This document shows positions 12,233 through 28,569 of a stretch of 64,000 nucleotides of DNA, piece by piece; the stretch's first letter is position 1; each line of letters begins with the position of its first letter. The notes under the pieces are model-generated. The model was not told the origin of the DNA and did no database searches. It worked only from the letters and a program-made list of their open reading frames with translations. The position numbers and the translations under genes are program-made. Source of the stretch: Eleginops maclovinus (Eukaryota > Chordata > Actinopteri > Perciformes > Eleginopidae); NCBI RefSeq assembly GCF_036324505.1, contig NC_086355.1:22186518-22250517 (forward strand). The letters run 5' to 3'.

Positions 12233-12576
12233 GTTTAGAGTTAGTTGCCATCACACGTTGGCCTGTGTGATAAACGCCTGGTAATGAATGGGACACGTGT
12301 TGAGTGCTGTGGATTACGTACTGTGCCTTTAAACCACGCGTGCCAACATGCTGAGTCATGGTCTGCTGGTTGCAAGATGAGGAGAGATTAACTGCTCTTG
12401 CATTTTTTCAGATGAAGAAAGTTCTTAAAACTTTACTTCCTGTTGAGCTGTAGGGAAGGTCTGTGCCTTTCATATGATGGAATGCACTGAAAACTAATAT
12501 ATTTGGTATAAATCACAGACACTTTCTTTAAATTCCATAAACTAAAAATGTAAAAACAGTGTTTCTCACATTTCTC

Positions 12577-12582
12577 TTTATT
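12577..12582 (-). terminator. bcs1l: bcs1l polyadenylation signal
   Basis: AATAAA on the minus strand, 39 bp past the bcs1l stop codon. It implies a very short 3' UTR. Confidence 0.6.
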
Positions 12583-12620
12583 CAGTAATCACTCTCCAAA
12601 CACCTTCCGGGCCGCTGTCA

Positions 12621-17487
<4,867 letters not shown>

Positions 17488-18272
17488 GATGCTGATGTGT
17501 GCACAGCCCCTGTGCAACCAGACTCTGTAGTAGTTTGAACACCTTTTATAAGCACAAACCTGCAGGCAAACTCATTTGATCTGTGCAACAAACTCATTTG
17601 ATGACAGTCCAGGCTACACTGTGAGTATGATGGGCATCTGTCAGTAGCTGAAGACTTGATGCCAAAAATGGAATATTATAAAATAAATAACAATTGATGC
17701 TATTTTCTAATACAACATCCGGTCATATATAAATAAATAATAACGCTAACATCTTACTGACTTGCCTTATTTGTCCTCATCGCATACTGCTGTTTATAGG
17801 CTATGGTTTCAAGTGTAAACAGCCGACTCAAATCCCCATGCGTAGCTACTTGAATGGATGCGACCTCTACTACACTTCCTGTGTTCGTCAAATATCCTTC
17901 CGATTGTCGCCTGCCTTCGAACATTCGTTCCGTGTCCCTGTTAGTGTTAAAATAATGTTGCACACTAGCTATTGTGACTTAGATAAATATGACGATTAAT
18001 AACATAGTTTGTGCATTTTTCTGTAGCTATTACCGACCCTAACAGCATAATTAGTTGCTCGTTGGAACTATGACATGAGCAGATTGCAACCAAGAGGCTA
18101 ACAAATGATAGCTTAGCTAACGTTAGGTGCGATGTTATTACCGTATTATTTCCACTTTCTATCATCATAAAGAAGTAAGTGCTATTTAGGTTACTACCTC
18201 TCAGTATTAAAGAGGACACGGTCCTTACTAACACAGTAAAGATGGGTTTCTCGAGCTGGATGCTGTTGACTG
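17488..18272. promoter_or_regulatory. Shared 5' region of bcs1l and znf142 (divergent promoter)
   Basis: bcs1l is read leftwards from 17487 and znf142 rightwards from 19644, so this gap must carry both promoters. A good minus-strand donor (CA before GTAAGA, at 17757-17756) could end a bcs1l noncoding exon at about 17960-17758, which contains an ETS-like AGGAAGTG on the minus strand. A plus-strand donor (ACTG before GTAAAG) at 18273 could end the first znf142 exon. There is no TATA box that I trust. Exact starts are inference. Confidence 0.45.
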
Positions 18273-18359
18273 GTAAAGGTTGATGTTGTGTTTGTCAGAT
18301 AGAATGGACCTCGGAAACCCAGGTAGTAGGTTCACATTCAGATTGTACTGCAAATGAAA

Positions 18360-18860
18360 CAGACAGTGTGGAAGTCAGATCCTTTACTTAAGTAAAAGTA
18401 CAAACACTATGGTAGTAAAAGCCCTGATTACAAAATGAAGTAGAAATGCAAAGGTATTAGCATTCAAATATACTTGAAGTACAAAAGTAAAAGTATTCAA
18501 TCGGCCCATTTCAGAATAATATGAACTAGAGAAGTATTATCAGCTAAATGTACTCTAAGCATCAAAAGTAAAAGTTATCTAAATACAGAATATGTCTTTT
18601 CACAGTATACTTATGCTATGCTTATTGTTATTATCCTGTTTTATGTTGTAGTTTGTCAATGTGGTTTGTCCATTGAAGTACAGTTCTGCATTATACCATA
18701 TCAGCACATCATGGGTTATATGTACAAAGAAAGTAGTAACCGCGAGAATTAACATAAATGAAGGGAAGTGCGATATTTGTCTCTGAAAAGTAGTGGAGTT
18801 GAATTATAAAATAGTATTAAATGAAAATACTCAAGTAAAATACAACTATTTAAAAAGACA
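18360..18860. repeat. ACTTAAGTAAAAGTAC-type teleost MITE
   Basis: The stretch begins TCCTTTACTTAAGTAAAAGT and ends with AAAATACTCAAGTAAAATAC, with many internal AAGTAAAAGTA words. Related sequence occurs at 28760-28960 and 45540-45870. It lies in the presumed first intron of znf142, in a 1.4-kb stretch where I see nothing else coding. Confidence 0.6.
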
Positions 18861-18872
18861 GACTTACCATGC

Positions 18873-19592
18873 AGTAGTAATTTGTAGCGGGCCTACTAAT
18901 AAACTCACAATTATTCATCTCATGCTTATAATTCATTTTAGATACTGAAGTTGCACAGTGTAGTTTAACACGTGGAAAGAGATGTTGTTGTTTGGTTAAC
19001 CATAACCTAACCCTAACCCTAAATTAAACGCCAAACAGGAATAACTGGAAAAGGTTGAAATACCCAAACATAAGTATATTTAAGAGAAAATTAAAAAGGT
19101 CATCACTTCTTGCCACTTTTATTAGAATTTAGGAAATCTGAGATATGTTTCTTATTGCATGAGTAGGCTGTGGTGAATGGTTGTGTTGCATTTAAAAATA
19201 AAATATATCAGTAATAGAGCCATTGTTCCTCTGGACCATCTACACCTGTCTACAGCTCTTATTGGAACTAGATTTTACTGGACTGATAGGTCGTGTGATA
19301 ACTTACAAAAGTGTGGTTGTGGAAATTCCTCATGAATCCCAATTGAACACCTGGCTTAAACATGTCATTTTTTGCTTGTATAGTATGTGTTAGTCTTTAG
19401 TATTTTGTATAATATTACATTCAGTGCTTAGAATCATTCTCACAGAACCAATGTGTTTCTACTTATTTTGGCACTGAATAAAAGTGCTGAAATTGGAAAT
19501 ATCACAACCCACAAACAGCTATCACCTGTATGAATTATAGTGTGCACCTTATAATGAATTTAGATTGATCTGTTACAAATGTTTGTTTTTGT
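18873..19592. other. Presumed znf142 intron 1, no feature recognised
   Basis: AT-rich sequence between the MITE and the first coding exon of znf142. It contains a short telomere-like CTAACCCTAACCCTAA at about 19007-19022 and otherwise nothing that I can assign. Confidence 0.4.
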
Positions 19593-19643
19593 TTGCTGTT
19601 CCAAAATGTACCAAAACTAAATGTTGTTCTTATTTCAGATAAA

Positions 19644-22600
19644 ATGGCGACCGTGGAAGATCATCCAGTTCATAAATATACTCCATCGAGTAAAAAACAG
19701 TTGGGAAACTACAAGTGTTCTCAATGCAATGATGTCTTTTCCAAGCCAGCTGTCTTGAAACGCCATTTCAAAAGCATCCACAGTGGTCAACATGACCCTA
19801 AAGGCCCCTTCCCCTGCAATGAACTAGGTTGCCACTTCAGCAGCACAGAGTGTCAGGAATATCAAGCCCACTTGGTATCCACACATGGTCTATCACTTAT
19901 TCCATGCATATTCAAGGCTTGCAAATACTCATTCCTCACACAGGAGGAGATGGAGAGACACTCGCTGGGCCACATGCCCTTTGGCTGCTTTCAGTGTCAG
20001 TTTGTAACTCTCAATGTAAAAGACCTGAGGGACCACCTCTTTGAGCAGTTCCCACCTGACGCTCAAGGTAAACACAATAAAGTATTTTATGTTTTGCTAC
20101 AAAAATAAACATTTTGTCTGTCTTTCTGTTAAACATTTGCTTTGGTTTTCAAAAAGAGCACATGTATGGTTTTGTGGGCCGTAGCTCTACTGCTCTGTCA
20201 CTGAGAATAAGATTTACCATTTTGGCACATCTGTCCACAGGTAAGGATACTTCAGCCACTGCTGTATGCACTAAAGAAAGCCACAAGTCTCAAATGTCAA
20301 GCAGGCCAAAAAGGAAACTGATATCCGACCCAGCTTGTGAATCATCAATACCAGAAGACAGGAAGGAGGAACAGTCTGGGAAGCAAAAGCAAAATATTAA
20401 AAGAGTGAGAAAAGCAGTGGAAAGAGTCCAACCTTCAGCAGAGGACGCTGCACCACCGCCATCCAAAGGTATGAACACCAACCTTCTTCATACTTTATAG
20501 TGAGTAGTTGATATTGTAGTTATTAAATACAGTAAAGCGGGATCAATGCTCCAAACCACAAAGTCCAATAGCAGTGTTGGCCTACAGGGGCACATTCAGC
20601 AGAACCCCATTACCCATTCTATTAGAATTGTTGTCAATGGCACCTCTATGGCAGTATGCTTGATTGAATGCCCCTTTCAATAATGGATTCGGTATAGGCC
20701 ACTAGAGCCCATGCTCAGAAGAAATGTCTATATACTTATAGCCATATAGTGTATCTACATTAAGCAGCTATTTTCAATACTTGTATCAATGGTGATGTGA
20801 AAACAGATTTGAAGGAATTGATCGGTGCAAAGGACCAACAGAGAGCTGTCAGCTGATTCTGTAGTTTTCCTGGGCTTTACAGAGCTTTTTAGTCAATTTC
20901 AGCTCGCTGTTTATGTGTCTAGCCCTCACGTTTACATTTTTGGTTCATACTTTCTCACAAACTTTGCAACTATGTTCAAATACATTTCATTCCTCTCTTT
21001 CCTTCAGAGTACCTTGCGGAGGGATCAGAGCGCACCTATCGCACCAACACCTGCCCCAAGTGTCGTCGCTGTTTCAAGATGCGCTCCCACCTGCAGGAGC
21101 ACCTGCATTTACATTTTCCTGACCCCAGCCTCCAGTGTCCCACCTGCAAGCGTTACTTCACCAGCAAGAGCAAGCTACGCATACATCGACTCCGTGAGGC
21201 AGGTGAAAAGCTTCACCATTGCCACTTGTGTGAATATTCTGCAGTGGAGCGGAATGCAATCCGGCGCCACCTTGCCAGCATGCATGCTGACAAAGCAGAA
21301 GGTGTGAGTCACAGCTATCCCTGCCCCACCTGTAGTCAAAGCTTTCACCAGAGCAGGGTGCTTAAGGCCCACATGAAGACACACAACATCCTGTCAGACA
21401 GCAAGCCAGGGGCCTGCTTCCAAGAGGGTTGTTCTTTCAAGAGTTCTTCACACAAAGACCTTCTTAAACACTCTGCCGAGGTGCACGGAGTCAAGGTTGT
21501 AGAGTGTCGTCATCACGCCTGCGGTGCAATCTTTCAAAGTGACCCTGACATGGAGGCTCATTATCGGACGCACCTGGCCTACCACTGCTCACAGTGTGAT
21601 TTCTCTTGTTCCAATAAGATTGTCTTCCTCCAGCACCAGAGGCACGGTCACCCAGGAAACGACCGGCTTTCCTGTGACTTTTGCTCCTTCGTCACATTCA
21701 ACCCCGTGGAGTTTGAGCAGCATGTTGGACATTTGCACGCCAACGAGAAGATCCATTGCTGCTCCCAGTGCAGCTACGTGACCTCGCACAAAAGGGGCTT
21801 GAAGCGACACATGCTGATGCACAGTGGTAAGAAAGGGATTGATTTGAATGTAATCTGATTCTCACCTTACAATATTTCCAATTTAAGCTATGTTGTTTGG
21901 TTAATTTTCATACCTTTGGCACGATATTCAGATTTTTTGTTTGTTACAGGTGAGAAGCCCCACAAGTGTAGCCAGTGTGACTTCAGGTGCAGAGATGAGT
22001 CCTACCTCTCTAAACACATGCTCACTCACTCAGAAGACAAGAACTTTATGTGCGCTGAATGTGGATACGTCACTAAATGGAAACACTATCTGAATGTCCA
22101 TATGAGGAAACACGCTGGAGACCTCAGGTATATACTTCAGTAGTTTCTCTTATGAATGTAATTTATGTTTTCATTGTATTATTTATACACTGCTGGGTAC
22201 ACAGAATTAACAAAAAATATGTGTTTATTATTTTCTTAGTAGATAAAAGCCCATACATACTTGCTACACCCACACAGGTGCTTTCTGTGTTTTCCATAAT
22301 CTTCCTGTCTGCTGTTCTAGGTATCAGTGTGACCAGTGCCCCTACCGTTGTCACCGCATGGACCAGCTCAATAGCCACAAATTACGACATCAGGCCAAAT
22401 CACTCATGTGTGAGATCTGTGCTTACGCCTGCAAGCGCAAATATGAGCTCCGCAACCACATGTTGGCCAAACACTCTGGAGAAGAGAAACAGCTGTCCGT
22501 CTATAAGTGCAAATACTGCACATACACTACCTGCTACAGACAAGCCCTTCAGAACCATGAGAACTGCAAACACACCAAGCTGAAAGAGTTCCGCTGTGCC

Positions 22601-25600
22601 CTCTGCTTCTATTCCTCTTTCAGTAGCATCAGCCTCTTCCTGCACAAGAGGAAAGCTCATGGATACGTGCCTGGGGACAAAGCATGGCTGGAGAACTACG
22701 CTGCAAAGGAGAAAGAAAGGAATTCTACCGAGTTCTTGCAGGACTTTTACAATAAACCCTCAACAGCCAATGAGCAGTCTGAACAATCCACCTCTGAAGG
22801 ACATCCACCTTCTGAAACAGAACTATCCGATCTTCCTAATTCGGCAGATCCCAGTGCCTGCAAGGAATCCATAGTTGGTAGACAAACTGTGGATTCTGTG
22901 GATGTTTTTGATGTTGTCAATAAAGGTATTGCAGATGATCCTCCATCTGGGAACGATCCCGAAGAATACTGTACTCTTGTTTTAACAACACTCTCAACGG
23001 CTGACTATCAGAACCCCTCTTTGCCAAATCAGGAAGACAGTTGTGCAAAGAAAACCCCAAGCTTGTCCAATTTAAACTCCAATGGCTCTGACACATCCCA
23101 AAAGAAAGCAGGCGTATGTACATGTTCCTCAGAGGAAGACAATATAGCTATGGCAGATGCAGAATGTGAACAAAGTGACTTAGACGAGAATGATACAAGT
23201 CAACCAGTAGAACCAGGGGGGTGTCAAACACCTGAAGTGGAGAATGAAGGTGGACCATTGAGTTCCACTTATCCATCCGAGTCTGCGATCCGTCTCAAAG
23301 CTATGAAGAAGCACGACAAGGACCAAGCAGAGGCCATGGTTCTTGAGGGACGGGTACAGATGCTTGTTGTGCCAACTGAAGACGTTTTTCGTTGCGACAA
23401 ATGCTCTTATGTAACCAGTAAGGACACCGCTTTGAAGTACCACTGCCAAGCTTTGTGTAATGGTAGGATAAAGGGACACAAGTGCCAAGCCTGTGGTGCA
23501 CAGTTTATACAGAAGCGAGGCCTTGAAAGCCACCTTGCAAAGAAATGTCCAGCCATTCCACGAAAAACAAGGACATTTGTAGGAAATTCAAGTAAAGAAG
23601 AACACAACTCGACTTTAGGCCAGGAAGGATCCAAACAACCAGATGAGGAGACAAATTCCAATCATTCAGAGCTTCTATCTTTACCAAAAAGAACTTCCTC
23701 AGATTCAAACGATCAGGAATTCGATCTGCAAGAACAAGAAGATTTTACATCCAGTGAATCAGGGCAGCAGCAAAGCAAAGTTCAGACGAATACGCTTTTG
23801 AAAGTTAAACTTTCAAACAAGTTTTCTATCAACAAACAAAGAAATTTCCAACTGCCAAAGTCCCTTTATGCTAAAAAAGATGGGAAATTTGAATGCAAGC
23901 TGTGCAATTTTTCATCAGTCAGGCTTGCAACAGTCAAACGGCACCTCTCAACCTGCAGAAAAATCTTAAGCAACAGAGTGAGTGAGATCATTCCAGAAGT
24001 GGAGGATGAGCGTTCTAGCGATTCGGTCAAAGGAAAAGAGGACTCGGTGGAAGACTACAATGGCAGAACTGGGAAAGTTTCTAAGAAACGTCCAATCTTC
24101 TCTTGTCCATGTTGCCCATTTAAGTGCAATCAGAAAAGGGCATTAGACAGTCATGAAAAGAGAGGCTGCCTAAGGCCACATGAAGTCCAATGTGCCATGT
24201 GTTCATTTGTAGCCAAATCTAAATTGTCCTTGACCCGTCACATCCTGTTTGCCCATGACAAAAAGAAGGGTGGTGTTGCTAAACTTTTGCAATGTGAGCA
24301 GTGCACCTTCACCTGTAAACAAGACCGAGGCATGACACAGCATGTTGCGCTCAAACACAAAGGCGTACAACCCCACCAATGCCGGTATTGTCCTTTTAGC
24401 ACCACAAGGCGTTATCGCTTGGAAGAGCACGAGTCTCTCCATACAGGAATCGGCCGCCACAGCTGCAATATATGCGACAAGACCTTTGGGGCTGTGACCA
24501 AATTGCGCCAGCACAAGATGCGCATCCACGATAAACAACCGACACACTTCTGCTCACTCTGTGACTTCACTGGCTACACGCTGGACGATGTAAGGCGTCA
24601 CAATCTCAGGTGCCACACGGGGGAGCTTCACCACGCTTGCACTCATTGTAATGCTCAGTTTAGTACAGAAGTTGCACTAAGAAACCACTGTAAACGTGCA
24701 CACCAGCTCCAGGTTAGTTTAGCATGTAAGCAGTGTCACTACACATGTGGAAGTGAAGTCGCATTGAAGACTCACCAAGAGAGCAATCACCCTCAGGTGA
24801 AGTGCAACACCTGTAAGGAGTCTTTTCAAACAAAGGAGAGCCTTGAGATACATCAAAGAAGCCACCTCACACATCAGTGTCATTTGTGCCCCTTTGCTTC
24901 CAAAACAAGGCAGCTGTTGGCACAACACCTTCTGAAAGAACACGAGGACGGATCTCCGGAGTACAAGCCTCTCAAGTGCAGCTCGTGTCAGTTTGCTTGT
25001 CGGCATCCGTTGGTGTTAGAGCAGCACCTCCGTTCACATGGAGGCAAGCGCCTTTACAAATGCACAGACTGCGAGTATTCAACAAGGAACAAGCAGAAGA
25101 TCACGTGGCACATTCGCATACACACTGGAGAGAAGCCGTACAGCTGTGAGCAGTGCAGTTATACCTGTGCTGATCCATCTAGGTTAAAGGTAAGTTTATA
25201 GTATGTTATTTATTTATAAGATGAAAGTTCTCTTTGAGAAAGCCCCTAAAGGCAATGTCAGGGAGGTCTAAAATATGTTTCTGTCCTGAGTGGATGACGT
25301 GAGAATAGGTGCAAAGAAAGTTTGGCCAGAATACTTTATTCAAGTGTCCCTTGAATAACCAAAGGACACTTACCAAAAAGATCGAGTTTTCTACACTTTA
25401 CTATAATATACCATACTATAATATTAATTTGACAGAGTGAATATTATATATACTTTTTTCAGTCATGTTTTATAATTACTTCTACCACAGCTTCACATGC
25501 GGGTTCACCAAGAAGAAAAGAAGTACCTTTGTCCAGAGTGCGGCTACAAATGCAAGTGGGCGACTCAGCTGAAGTACCACATGACCAAGCACACAGGTAT

Positions 25601-26464
25601 CAGCAGGACATAAAGCTTGATGTTATATTATTTGATCCCTTTTTAAAACTATGCAACTACTTAAACTTTCCGTCAGCTGTTTTTTTATCAATGCAAAAAC
25701 ACATTGTCATTGTGAGGCAGGATATTTCTGGAGATCCTTATTGATGTTCAGTAAACTTAAACCTTGACTTTTAACACAAAATATATTTGCTATAATTTTT
25801 GGTTGCATGATTTTTACATATGTCTTCAAGTCTTTAAATCAATTCTTTGAAATCCATTTTCCAAGTGTAGATTACAGATTGGGTTTTGAGCATTTAATGC
25901 TGTGAGGAAAATAACATTTATTTGTCTATTTCAGGGGACAAGCCATATGCCTGCGATGAGTGTGACTACCGCACTAACCGAGCGGATGCTCTCCGTGCCC
26001 ACCGGGACACACAGCACTGCGACCTGCGCCCTTATGTCTGTGAGAAATGTGGCAAAGCTTTCAAGACTAGTTTTATACTGAAAACCCACCAGCGGCAACA
26101 CAGTGACGATCGGTCTTACACATGCGGCTTGTGCCAGAAGGCCTTCCGGTGGCCAGCAGGTCTCAGACATCACTACCTCTCACACACCAATCAGCAGCCT
26201 TTCTGCTGCCGCCACTGCTCCTACAGAGCCAAACAGAAGTTCCAGGTGGTTAAGCATTTGCAGAGGCACCATCCGGAAATGCCAGTGGAGCAGGGGGTGG
26301 AGAAGGACTCTGGAGCGGTACGCCTAACCATTAAGGAGGCCATGAAGGGAACATTGGATGAGAGAGCAAAACAAGTGGTGGAGAAGAAAGGAACAACCGA
26401 GGGGGAACAGGAAGTAGTTGTTGAGGTTTTGCAGAGGAAGAAACACAGTGAGACAAAAAGCTGA
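19644..26464 (+). CDS. znf142: C2H2 zinc-finger protein 142
   Basis: Eight coding exons: 19644-20067, 20241-20468, 21008-21826, 21950-22127, 22321-25189, 25491-25596 and 25935-26464 as seven confirmed blocks, plus a possible upstream block at 18242-18272. The seven confirmed blocks join in phase to 1717 aa. About 40 C2H2-type modules are visible in three groups separated by an acidic, low-complexity linker (about 22690-23370) and a second linker (about 23550-23880). Landmark stretches shared with human ZNF142 are HLHLHFPDPSLQCP, YVTKWKHYLNVHMRKHAGDL, EGRVQML and YRAKQKFQVVKHLQRHHPE. Nuclear DNA binding and transcriptional control are expected for the family; targets are unknown. The ATG at 19644 follows an acceptor at 19638. 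The alternative start at 18242 would add ten codons in frame if that exon is used. The huge 2.87-kb exon is typical of the family. Confidence 0.95.
20469..21007 (+). other. znf142 intron, no feature recognised
   Basis: The intron between the second and third confirmed coding exons. I see no repeat or RNA gene in it. Confidence 0.5.
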
Positions 26465-26556
26465 TGAGAGGGCACAAAAGATGGAGTTGTAATGTTAGAT
26501 TGTGGATCACTATCAACAAAAGGAACAGAGACATAACTGTCGTACTGTAGAGGTCT

Positions 26557-26562
26557 AATAAA
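26557..26562 (+). terminator. znf142: znf142 polyadenylation signal
   Basis: AATAAA, 93 bp past the znf142 stop codon. Confidence 0.6.
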
Positions 26563-26589
26563 ACACATCAGTACTAAAGACCGCATATA

Positions 26590-27047
26590 GGAACGTATTA
26601 GACATGGTCAACGTTACGTCGCCCATTGTTTTCTGAACTACTGTTTTGAAACCCCAACTTTGACTTTCTCAATTGTTTTTTCAAGAGTGACCATATTTGA
26701 ATAAGAGGGTGGAGCTGAGGAGGCATGTTACATCTCCCAAGCAGTGGCTCGTCAATCACAAGGTAGCACCGCCCTATAACATTCACTGCCTGTTGTTTAT
26801 TTTACTCTAAATATGACCCTCATACATATCATGGTGTACTGAAGAAGACTTAAAATTAGAGATTGAGAACATAAACTTGTCAGGAAAATGTTTTCGGAGG
26901 AAATAAATCAAGTGGAAGTAGGGGTCATTTTCTCATAGACTTCTATAAAATCAAACTTTTTTTGGATCCAGTTGAGTCACTGGCTGCCAGCCATTAGAAA
27001 TCATTTTCCGGCTACTTACTAGGCTAACTCCAGTAAGTACATCAAAT
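26590..27047. other. Tail-to-tail gap znf142/plcd4, repeat-like
   Basis: This part of the convergent gap has no gene. The stretch GGGGTCATTTTCTCATAGAC near 26921-26940 looks like a dispersed fish repeat. I recognise it only by general appearance. Confidence 0.35.
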
Positions 27048-27622
27048 ATCACCTATTATGCAAAATGCACTTTTTCATGTCTTTTATACATTAATATGTG
27101 TCCCCGGTGTGTAATGAGACTCAGAAAGTGTCAGAAAAAAATACAACCATCTCTCTTTTCCTCCTTACACACATCTCAGCTCCCAGCTGATCCAGCTTTG
27201 CTGTCGTTATGACGTAATAAGGAAAATGTGGTCTGGCTTTACATTGACAATTGGCAACACTGTCCTTGTGGTAAACCGGCGAGAGAAATAATGCTTGATG
27301 TGGTTTGGAACATAATATGGTGTTTAATCAGGGTAGCGTTTAGCTGAGTATCTGCCGTTAGTCCTTCTGATACTTCTCTCTTCGCAAAGCTCTCTGTTAC
27401 CATGGCGACGCTACAAAGGGGCGTGGCAAGCAGCACCTAGTTCCATTTAAAGCTACAGACCCCGAATCAGCACTTTTGTAACAGGGCTGAAATAGGGGGG
27501 TATGAGGCATGCTGCAGTGGGTGATCTGTTTGGTATTTTGAGCAAAACACTTCAAAGACAAGCTTTGTATAGATATGGCCCTACAATATATTGTTCAAAT
27601 ACAGCATAATAGGGGACCTTTA
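27048..27622. mobile_element. TTAA-ended MITE (piggyBac-type, inferred)
   Basis: The right end reads GCATAATAGGGGACCTTTAA and the left contains CACCTATTATGCAAAATGCA, its imperfect inverse. The TTAA end suggests a piggyBac-type target. It is about 575 bp with no long ORF. The left terminus is eroded. A related tail lies at 8250-8408. Confidence 0.6.
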
Positions 27623-28035
27623 AGTGAGTGTGTGTATTGAAAGTAAGTGTAATGTGGGAAAAAAGAAACCGTCTTTTTATGAAGTAATTTGATATTTTCT
27701 TGTAATAAAGAATATTGTAGATATTGTAAATAAATGACCTTGAACAAAGAATGTGTCATAAATATTTGCAGAGGACTGAATGTTGAACAACTCAGGAAAT
27801 GTATTGCATGTTTTTACAGGTCTATATATACATCTACAATATCATTATAACCATCATTACCTTGTAGAATTTGAACATTAGTGAATACAAATAACTCAAC
27901 TCAATCTCAGATTAACCAACATGATGCAAAGTGGTGAGACATTTATAACATTAGGTTTATAAAACTGTTATTTGGCAGTTTCTCACGTTGCATTATTACA
28001 CTTTCAGTTATTTCAGTAACTGTCACTGCTGAGTA
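27623..28035. other. Convergent gap, no feature recognised
   Basis: AT-rich sequence downstream of both znf142 and plcd4. I see no gene or clear repeat. Confidence 0.4.
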
Positions 28036-28041
28036 TTTATT
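28036..28041 (-). terminator. plcd4: Candidate plcd4 polyadenylation signal
   Basis: AATAAA on the minus strand about 530 bp past the plcd4 stop. No nearer canonical signal was found, but other variants could be used. Confidence 0.35.
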
Positions 28042-28569
28042 GAGATATTCTAGACATGCAGCACTCTAGGTTACTTTTTTTGCAGACAGCAAAATTTGGG
28101 AAAGCTCTTGGGCTTCTTTCATAAAAAGTTAAATAGACAATTGCAAACATTTGCTATAAGAACAGGAATATATACAGAGTTCTTTCCTTATTAAAAATGT
28201 TTATAATACTGCATGGTATCTTTGGACCCTGTTTCTTAGTAACACTATAATTCCTTGGCAAATTAAGTAAAGAAGATGCATCAACACTATTTTAAAATGA
28301 TACTAATTTAAATAAAATTAAAATAAAGCACTCTCTTAAAGAAATCGAATAGATTATTTTATGGAGTAATGCTGTACACAAAGTCTGATTTATGACCCGC
28401 TGATTGCTTTTTTAAGTTTGCAAAAACTGTTAACATTAATAACTTTTCCTCTCCCCTACCGTCCCAATACTACAGCAGGCAAATATCCAATAACAGTTTA
28501 AAGTTTGATGCAGCTATTCTCATGCTTCAGACAATGCAGACACAGGTGTCCAACCGCGACTTCATGCCC

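Noticed and set aside
22400..23708. Several minus-strand frames of 60-120 codons
   Set aside because: All lie opposite the large znf142 exon and carry no domain signature.
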